Below, piece after piece: positions 15,442 through 19,782 of a stretch of 19,782 bases of DNA. The notes below the pieces were generated by a model. It was not told where the DNA came from. It saw only the letters and a program-made list of their open reading frames with translations, and did not search any database. The DNA lies in the NCBI GenBank assembly GCA_022614735.1, contig JAKEHZ010000097.1, positions 1 through 19,782 of the forward strand, written 5' to 3'. Each line of letters begins with the position of its first letter. Position 1 is the first letter of the stretch. This DNA is from Acidobacteriota bacterium (lineage in GTDB: Bacteria; Acidobacteriota; Blastocatellia; RBC074). Both the position numbers and the translations under genes were made by a program.

Positions 15442-16563
15442 CTATGGCAAGTTCCTCACAATCTTCGGCCCAATCAATTTCGTCACACCCAGTGGTAAGC
15501 GTTTCCAAGCCTCAATCATCAACTTGAATTTCGGATTTGTCGGGTTGAGATTCGGCATCTCTCCTGTTCGCACGAGAAAATATTTGTATGGCAGCGATCG
15601 CTCAGTCATTCCCCAACCACGTTTGAATTCATAAGCGCCAGTGCCGCGTTTGCTTCGACCGAAATCAAAAACCCGATAACCACGTGTGGCCGCGCTCCGC
15701 ATCAACTCCCAGTACATATAATTGTTGACACCGGTGCGGTAAAACTCAGGATATGCGCCGCCAAAGTAGGGCAGGACAGTATCGCGAAAATAGAAACTCA
15801 TCACTCCTCCCGCAATGCGTTTGGCTTGTCGAATGACGAGAATATCACACTCATTCGGGAACCTGCGCAGGAACTCGGCAAAGAGCCGCTTCGGATAAAC
15901 TGGCGTACCAAGGTTGCGCACGCTCACAGCATAAACATCATAAAAATCGTCGAGTAATTCTTCACGCCCGAACTCGGAGGATAGGCCGTGCTTCGCTCCC
16001 TGTCGAATCATCCGGCGGATATCGCGCGGGAAGCTTTTCATCAAACTTTCCTGACCCTCTTCATCGGAATCGATCGGATGCTCGAAAGTGACGTAGAGAT
16101 CACGACGACGGAATTTCTCATCCGGCAGCTTATCTTCCGTCAATCCCGTATCACGCAGTTCCAGATAATCAACATCCAATTCCAATGCTAGTTCTTGTGC
16201 CGCCAAGACCAATGCCCGAGAAATCCCGGCATCGTCCGCCACTGCGCCTCCGTAAACGGCGTTCGGTGTCGAAACCAACATTGAGCCAAACCAGCGGCTT
16301 TTGACGTGAAAAAGCGGAAGCACTCCGATGATCTCTTCCTTACGCTCGGCGAAGAGGGATAATGACCGGTAATGCCAGGTCCTTTCAACAACATCCATCC
16401 ACCCGCTCTGATGACAAAAAGTGGCCGCCGGAGCACGCTTAACATATCGATCCCATCGCGCAGCATCTGCTTCTGAATAATAATTGATAGTTATCGGTGA
16501 ATGCTTCACAACTTCAGAGCGCGCATCCGGCGTTCCCGAGATTTGGACCGGATAGGCATTCAT
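15442..16563 (-). CDS. FemAB family protein, exosortase (XrtA/PEP-CTERM)-associated
   Basis: A 373-residue protein with the GNAT-like double acyltransferase fold of FemAB/FemX-type enzymes, which in cell-wall synthesis add amino acids from aminoacyl-tRNA. Seen: FCHQSGWMDVVERTW and GVLPLFHVKSRWFGSMLVSTP in the first half, FPRDIRRMIRQGAKHG in the hinge, AKRIAGGVMSFYFRDTVLPYFGGAYPEFYRTGVNNYMYWELM and VFDFGRSKRGTGAYEFKRGWGM in the second half, and the ending LPLGVTKLIGPKIVRNLP. These segments fit the exosortase-associated FemAB subfamily (TIGR03019), whose substrate is not established. ATG start 98 nt after the deacetylase, the largest gap inside the main operon; in that gap I see only an AT-rich TTTAAA-TG-TTTAAA motif near 16590. 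Confidence 0.92.
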   Translation of the reverse strand: MNAYPVQISGTPDARSEVVKHSPITINYYSEADAARWDRYVKRAPAATFCHQSGWMDVVERTWHYRSLSLFAERKEEIIGVLPLFHVKSRWFGSMLVSTPNAVYGGAVADDAGISRALVLAAQELALELDVDYLELRDTGLTEDKLPDEKFRRRDLYVTFEHPIDSDEEGQESLMKSFPRDIRRMIRQGAKHGLSSEFGREELLDDFYDVYAVSVRNLGTPVYPKRLFAEFLRRFPNECDILVIRQAKRIAGGVMSFYFRDTVLPYFGGAYPEFYRTGVNNYMYWELMRSAATRGYRVFDFGRSKRGTGAYEFKRGWGMTERSLPYKYFLVRTGEMPNLNPTNPKFKLMIEAWKRLPLGVTKLIGPKIVRNLP

Positions 16564-16661
16564 GTGAATGTTTCGGATTGATGATCTGGTTTAAATGTTT
16601 AAATATGAGGGCGGCGAAGAATTCGGGTAAGTTCTTTGCAGTAACTCCCTCTCGATTCAAC

Positions 16662-17591
16662 TCAGTCCATTTGCGCATAAACCGGAGCAGAGTTGACCAA
16701 CTCCGTTTCGGTTACATGCCCAGCATCATCACCAAGACGTAAAACCTCGCGCACTGGCGCAAAGCAAAAATCTTCCAGCAGTCTTTCCAGTCGAGGTCTG
16801 GTTCGATGAAGATTTGTCCGGTGGCGCCAGATGTTAAGCCGCGTTCCCGGAATGACCGGCTGATCGGGATCAACCTCCCAGACGTGAACCATGAAGATTG
16901 CCGACTGACCTTCGCGACGATTGATACGCCGCAATCCCCAGCGAAAAACCGGATAGGGCATCAGACGAAAATAACCCCCACCGGCAATTGGCAGGTTCTG
17001 TTTGAAGATCTGAACGGTTGAAGGAGGAAATTCTACGATGTCACCCGCCTGACAGCGGATCACATAAGGGAAACGTTTAGCGTTGGGGATTCCGTAACGA
17101 TCGTGGAGAATGGGAAAGATCGAAGAATCGTAACGGAAGCCTTCCTCGATCAGAATCTCGAGCGCCCAGAGCGTTCGCGATGTTATCGAATAGGTCGGCG
17201 CGCGATACCCTTCCACCTCTTTCCCAGTTATGTCCTCAAGCAATGACTTGGCCCGCCGCACATCGTCGCGGAACTCTTCTCGGCTCTGATTGCATATCAG
17301 CTGGTGGTGATAACTGTGACAGGCGATCTCGTGTCCGGCCTGTGCGATCCGATGCACAACTTTCGGATGATGTTCCGCGACCCAACCTAAAATAAAGAAT
17401 GTGCCGCGGACTTTGTGATTTTCAAACACGTCGAGCAAGCGATCTGTGTTTCGCTCAATCCTCGATTCCCACTGCGTCCATTCTTTGCGTGAGACAACGC
17501 CGGTAAAAGCTTCAACTTGATAATAATCTTCCACATCTACTGTCAGCGCGTTGACTGTAACCTTATCAACCTTCATCATCGTTTGACCCAC
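16662..17591 (-). CDS. Polysaccharide deacetylase, exosortase (XrtA/PEP-CTERM)-associated
   Basis: A 309-residue NodB-domain protein that should remove N-acetyl groups from a glycan. No signal peptide is visible. Metal and catalytic residues are in place: DVED (19-22), HSYHH (92-96, the HxxxH zinc site) and RAPTYS (130-135), with TFFILGWVAEHHP before the His motif. The C-terminal 100 residues (SIFPILHDRYGIPNAKRFP, IAGGGYFRLMPYPVF, MVHVWEVDPDQP) match the extra domain of the exosortase-associated subfamily (TIGR03006/DUF3473 as I recall). The start is uncertain: GTG at 17591, or ATG at 17579 or 17576; none has a strong ribosome binding site. It is the first gene of the main operon, after a 450-nt leader. 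Confidence 0.92.
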   Translation of the reverse strand: MGQTMMKVDKVTVNALTVDVEDYYQVEAFTGVVSRKEWTQWESRIERNTDRLLDVFENHKVRGTFFILGWVAEHHPKVVHRIAQAGHEIACHSYHHQLICNQSREEFRDDVRRAKSLLEDITGKEVEGYRAPTYSITSRTLWALEILIEEGFRYDSSIFPILHDRYGIPNAKRFPYVIRCQAGDIVEFPPSTVQIFKQNLPIAGGGYFRLMPYPVFRWGLRRINRREGQSAIFMVHVWEVDPDQPVIPGTRLNIWRHRTNLHRTRPRLERLLEDFCFAPVREVLRLGDDAGHVTETELVNSAPVYAQMD

Positions 17592-17936
17592 GGCTTTTTT
17601 AATTAGTTTAGTTTATTTTTACGGAGCAAACGGCCAATAAATCTCAGCCGAGACGCCCGTATGCGGATCGAAATTAACTTTTCAATGCAACAATCAGTAA
17701 TAGCCTGACATATCGTGGGAGCTTTAATGCCGCTCAACCTTAAAATCCCACAAGCAATTTCTCGTTCATCGATCGACAGAGTGTTCTATCACGATTCTCG
17801 AAACGCAATTGCTGGATCTATATTAGGGTTGAGGGAAGAGGAAGGGATAACCCCAAGTTTCAAGATCTCAAACTGTCTATTCCAGCCGGATATTCGATAA
17901 TAGCCTTTTTGGGTGAGATCGATCAAGCGTAAATTG
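17592..17936 (-). other. Non-coding leader upstream of the glycan operon
   Basis: No credible gene is seen in these 345 nt. The few open frames of about 60-70 codons lack family resemblance and ribosome binding sites. It is the obvious place for the main operon promoter, but I find no convincing -35/-10 pair and no GG-N10-GC element of sigma-54 type by eye. It contains one clear stem (17715-17751) and an AT-rich stretch (17595-17625) just before the first gene. Confidence 0.5.
17715..17751. repeat. Hairpin in the leader of the deacetylase gene
   Basis: GTGGGA (17715-17720) pairs with TCCCAC (17746-17751), and after a small asymmetric bulge TTTAA pairs with TTAAA, giving an 11-bp stem with a loop of about 12 nt. 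On the minus-strand transcript it would lie roughly 125-160 nt before the deacetylase start. No T-run follows, so a terminator is unlikely. I do not recognise a known riboswitch consensus. Confidence 0.5.
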
Positions 17937-18083
17937 GCGGATTGCGGATTTGATGTACAGCAACCTTTCCAGGTTGCTGTTGACTCGTCAATGGTCACAT
18001 CAGCGAGTCAACAGCCACCTGGAAAGGTTGCTGTAGATCAATCATCAATCTGCAATCCGCAATCCGCAATTCGCAATCCGCAG
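17937..18083. repeat. Composite palindromic element, copy 1 (nested hairpins flanked by 7-bp words)
   Basis: The core arms 17956-17987 and 18004-18035 pair over 32 bp with one mismatch around a 16-nt spacer (17988-18003). Each arm is itself a hairpin: ACAGCAACCT-TTCC-AGGTTGCTGT at 17957-17980 and its partner at 18011-18034. Outside lie heptamer runs in mirrored orientation: GCGGATTGCGGATT on the left (17937-17950) and a run of CAATCCG units on the right (about 18053-18083). The right-hand run supplies the last codons and the stop of the sigma-like gene. A second copy lies at 19679-19782. Confidence 0.9.
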
Positions 18084-19292
18084 CGAGTTATAAGAGTATT
18101 GCAGCCAGGTGAGCTTCGAATCGAACTCGAGGTGGGGGGGATCCTTTTCGGTCAATGACAAGCGCCATCGCAATTGCTCATCGAGCTCCTCAGCAAAGTG
18201 GCGCAACTGTTCGGGCACGATTTCCAGTTTTCGCATCTCGGCCTCCAGTTTACGGCGGTAATCGCTTACTGACGAATCGGAGATTCCGACCATTTCGGCG
18301 ATCTCCAGCTGTGAGGGCTCGACAGGATCGAAGTAACAGTGCCAAAGCACGCGCCACAAGCGCTCGGTGCGGCGAGCATTCGAGCGCACAAGCAGACTGA
18401 GGTGATCAAGAAAATATGCGGCTGCGAGGCGAGCCTGCTCTTCCTGCTCATCGCGCAGGGCAATCAGCTCAGGGCTCGCCTCAGATGAGGCGATTGAATC
18501 GTGATAACTGCGTCCCTGACGCTCCTCGTTTACTTCGTCTTCGAGAGCAGTCATTACGGGATCGTAGACCGGGAGTTTGCTGAGCGCGAGCTGGCGCAAT
18601 ACTCGCAGCGACGCGGGTGAATCGATCGCATCAAAAATTTCAATCATCAGTTCGGTCAGTTCCTGACTACTGATGATGACTTGCGCTTCGCCAGTGCAAC
18701 CTGCGCGCCTGCGGTCCCGCATTCGCATCGATATGCCGGCAATCAGGTCACTGAAGGTGCCGCTATCTTTGACCACTTTTTGATCATTCCATTTGCGGAG
18801 CCCGTAGATTGCCTCTGCTGCCTGCCGGTAACGCGCCGTTTGGCCCTCGCGTTGCCTGAACCTGCGAAAATGCGGATCATTTTCGAGCACCCCGCTGACA
18901 CGACGCACAATGCGGTAGTTCTCGGGACGACGACGCCTCAGGCTGCCAATTAATAGATTGGTCAACTCGATCTGGAAGATTTCTCTTTCAATCTCTGTGT
19001 CGGTCATCTGTGAATCGAGGTAGTGATTGAAGCGCCCCTTTTGCAGCAGCAGAAGATAAAGCTCTTGTGTCAGATCCTGGAGTGAGAAGAGGTGCGTGGA
19101 ATTAGCTGAAGACTGCTGACTGCTGAGAGCCGAGCGCACTAATGGATGCACTGTGACAAGCCGATGAAGCGCTCGCCAGAGCGCATGAGCATCACAATTT
19201 TCAATTCTTGTCTTCCATAATGAAATTTGGGAAGACGCGCATGAGGATACCTTCGCCAACAGTCGCGGCGACTTGGGAGATGGAGCTTTCAT
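18045..19292 (-). CDS. Sigma-70-like RNA polymerase sigma factor, divergent
   Basis: A 415-residue protein that I read as a divergent sigma factor. Two parts support this: a region-2-like helix FSLQDLTQELYLLLLQKGR (about 69-87) and a C-terminal region-4-like helix-turn-helix QLEIAEMVGISDSSVSDYRRKLEAEMRKL (about 328-356), preceded by RLWRVLWHCYFD. Between them lie about 240 residues, far more than in ECF sigma factors, so a standard ECF call does not fit. I chose the ATG at 19292 because AGGA sits 6 nt upstream; a TTG/ATG pair at 19349/19346 has none. The last 13 codons (SLRIANCGLRIAD) are read from a palindromic repeat, which also provides the stop. It lies upstream of the glycan operon in the same orientation and may regulate it; that is inference. 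A different DNA-binding role cannot be excluded. Confidence 0.6.
   Translation of the reverse strand: MKAPSPKSPRLLAKVSSCASSQISLWKTRIENCDAHALWRALHRLVTVHPLVRSALSSQQSSANSTHLFSLQDLTQELYLLLLQKGRFNHYLDSQMTDTEIEREIFQIELTNLLIGSLRRRRPENYRIVRRVSGVLENDPHFRRFRQREGQTARYRQAAEAIYGLRKWNDQKVVKDSGTFSDLIAGISMRMRDRRRAGCTGEAQVIISSQELTELMIEIFDAIDSPASLRVLRQLALSKLPVYDPVMTALEDEVNEERQGRSYHDSIASSEASPELIALRDEQEEQARLAAAYFLDHLSLLVRSNARRTERLWRVLWHCYFDPVEPSQLEIAEMVGISDSSVSDYRRKLEAEMRKLEIVPEQLRHFAEELDEQLRWRLSLTEKDPPHLEFDSKLTWLQYSYNSLRIANCGLRIAD
19112..19125. repeat. 7-bp word in tandem inside the sigma-like gene
   Basis: ACTGCTG occurs twice in tandem (19112-19118, 19119-19125), and the same letters continue partly on both sides. 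On the minus strand it encodes the Ser/Gln-rich linker LSSQQSS ahead of the region-2-like helix. Two copies only, so chance is possible. Confidence 0.45.
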
Positions 19293-19298
19293 TATCAA

Positions 19299-19302
19299 TC
19301 CT
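19299..19302 (-). promoter_or_regulatory. Ribosome binding site supporting the shorter start of the sigma-like gene
   Basis: AGGA on the minus strand, 6 nt before the ATG at 19292-19290. The upstream TTG/ATG pair at 19349/19346 is preceded only by an ACACACACT stretch with no Shine-Dalgarno match. Confidence 0.5.
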
Positions 19303-19678
19303 GAGCGGTTGCAGACCAGTGAGGGGTCTGGACGCCTCTGCGGCATCAAGTGTGTGTAGTTTCAATCCAGTCTAACAGTTCATCTAATTAATGAATGAAG
19401 CCGGGTACTGGAATAATATAGATAAAAAAATTCTTTCTCTAATTTTTGATCCTGAATCTTTGGATTCTGAATCAGGGGTCTTAGATCTGGATGATCTGGA
19501 TGATCTGGAATCTTGGAATATCAGGCTCGGGGTCTTAGATGCATTGTTGTGGGGTACAGCATCAAGGCCACTTAAGACCTTCACTCTCATCTTATCAAGA
19601 GCAATCAGGGTTCACCGGCGCATTATAGTCACAACTCGATTGACTGGCTAGTGCTTTTTTTGACATGAAGAGATTTTG
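19303..19678 (-). other. Non-coding region upstream of the sigma-like gene
   Basis: About 375 nt with no credible gene. Open frames on both strands (about 68-86 codons) run through low-complexity repeats, giving Asp/Leu/Ser or Ser/Arg-rich peptides, and have no family resemblance. The promoter of the sigma-like gene should be here, but no clear -35/-10 pair stands out by eye. The repeats are listed separately. Confidence 0.5.
19475..19540. repeat. 9-bp tandem words between two 12-bp direct repeats
   Basis: GGGGTCTTAGAT occurs at 19475-19486 and at 19529-19540. Between them GATCTGGAT repeats in tandem almost three times (19484-19509), followed by related fragments. Low-complexity DNA upstream of the sigma-like gene. 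Confidence 0.8.
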
Positions 19679-19782
19679 ATTGCGGATTGCGGATTAATGT
19701 ACAGCAACCCTTCCAGGTTGCTGTTGACTCGCTGATGTGACCATTAACGAAACAACAGCAACCTGGAAAGGTTGCTGTACAT
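19679..19782. repeat. Composite palindromic element, copy 2 (cut by the window edge)
   Basis: It begins with the same heptamer words as copy 1 (GATTGCGGATTGCGGATT), followed by core arms 19697-19726 and 19753-19782 that pair over 30 bp with one mismatch around a 26-nt spacer. Each arm holds the same ACAGCAACC...GGTTGCTGT hairpin. The spacer begins CTGATGTGACCATT, which is the reverse complement of the spacer in copy 1, so the two copies are in opposite orientation or their loops have flipped. The window ends at the last paired base, so a mirrored flank may continue outside. Confidence 0.88.

Noticed and set aside
17715..17900. Plus-strand open frame of 61 codons in the operon leader, with a stretch (FYHDSRNAIAG) faintly like a histidine-kinase H-box
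   Set aside because: Too short, no ribosome binding site, no other kinase motif, and it coincides with a hairpin; resemblance is most likely chance.
17592..17936. Sigma-54 promoter, as often seen with exosortase-type operons
   Set aside because: No GG-N10-GC match of the right form was found by eye on the minus strand; a motif scan would be decisive.
19384..19651. Open frames on both strands (68 and 86 codons) upstream of the sigma-like gene
   Set aside because: Both run through 9-bp tandem repeats and give low-complexity peptides; neither has a ribosome binding site or recognisable family.
17937..19782. CRISPR array made of the repeated ACAGCAACC units
   Set aside because: Units are palindromic and paired, not regularly spaced with unique spacers, and no cas gene is present.

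Overview
The window is one long, almost gapless minus-strand locus for surface glycan (exopolysaccharide, O-antigen-like or protein glycan) synthesis. It holds 17 protein-coding genes, all reading right to left. I see no convincing gene on the plus strand, no tRNA, rRNA or CRISPR array, and no transposase. Five genes (polysaccharide deacetylase, FemAB-like protein, two group-4-type glycosyltransferases and the O-ligase) look like families that accompany the exosortase A (XrtA/PEP-CTERM) system, and a third glycosyltransferase probably does too. No exosortase or PEP-CTERM target protein lies inside the window. This points to a Gram-negative environmental bacterium. The exosortase-type genes, frequent GTG/TTG starts and short-word tandem repeats at gene ends would fit Acidobacteriota (Blastocatellia-like), but that placement is inference.

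Layout in the direction of transcription (high to low coordinates): a sigma-70-like regulator (19292-18045) between two copies of a composite palindromic repeat; a 450 bp leader; polysaccharide deacetylase, FemAB-like protein, glycosyltransferase, UDP-GlcNAc 2-epimerase (17591-13030); another glycosyltransferase (12967-11744); the Wzm/Wzt ABC exporter (11709-9439); a block of three GT2 glycosyltransferases and a methyltransferase (9394-5844); an asparagine-synthetase-like enzyme, a second methyltransferase and a GT4 glycosyltransferase (5833-1967); a PduO-type cobalamin adenosyltransferase (1970-1413); and an O-ligase of the WaaL/exosortase-associated type (1399-110). Many junctions overlap by 4 nt or are separated by under 20 nt, so most of it is probably one operon, although no promoter or terminator could be proven.

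Likely teamwork: WecB supplies UDP-ManNAc; the glycosyltransferases build and cap a lipid-linked glycan; methyltransferases and the amidotransferase-like enzyme may decorate it; Wzm/Wzt, with a C-terminal glycan-binding-type domain, exports it; the O-ligase transfers it to its final acceptor; deacetylase and FemAB-like proteins modify it or the envelope.

The most unusual signal is not a gene. Five long inverted repeats (positions 10-99, 10713-10824, 12979-13099, about 17937-18083, 19679-19782) sit at gene boundaries. They have different sequences but a similar build: short tandem words mirrored into hairpins with 30-51 bp arms. Two of them have been absorbed into coding sequence, giving WecB and the sigma-like protein foreign C-terminal tails; one fills the whole wzm-wzt junction; and the last two share a sequence and bracket the sigma-like gene.
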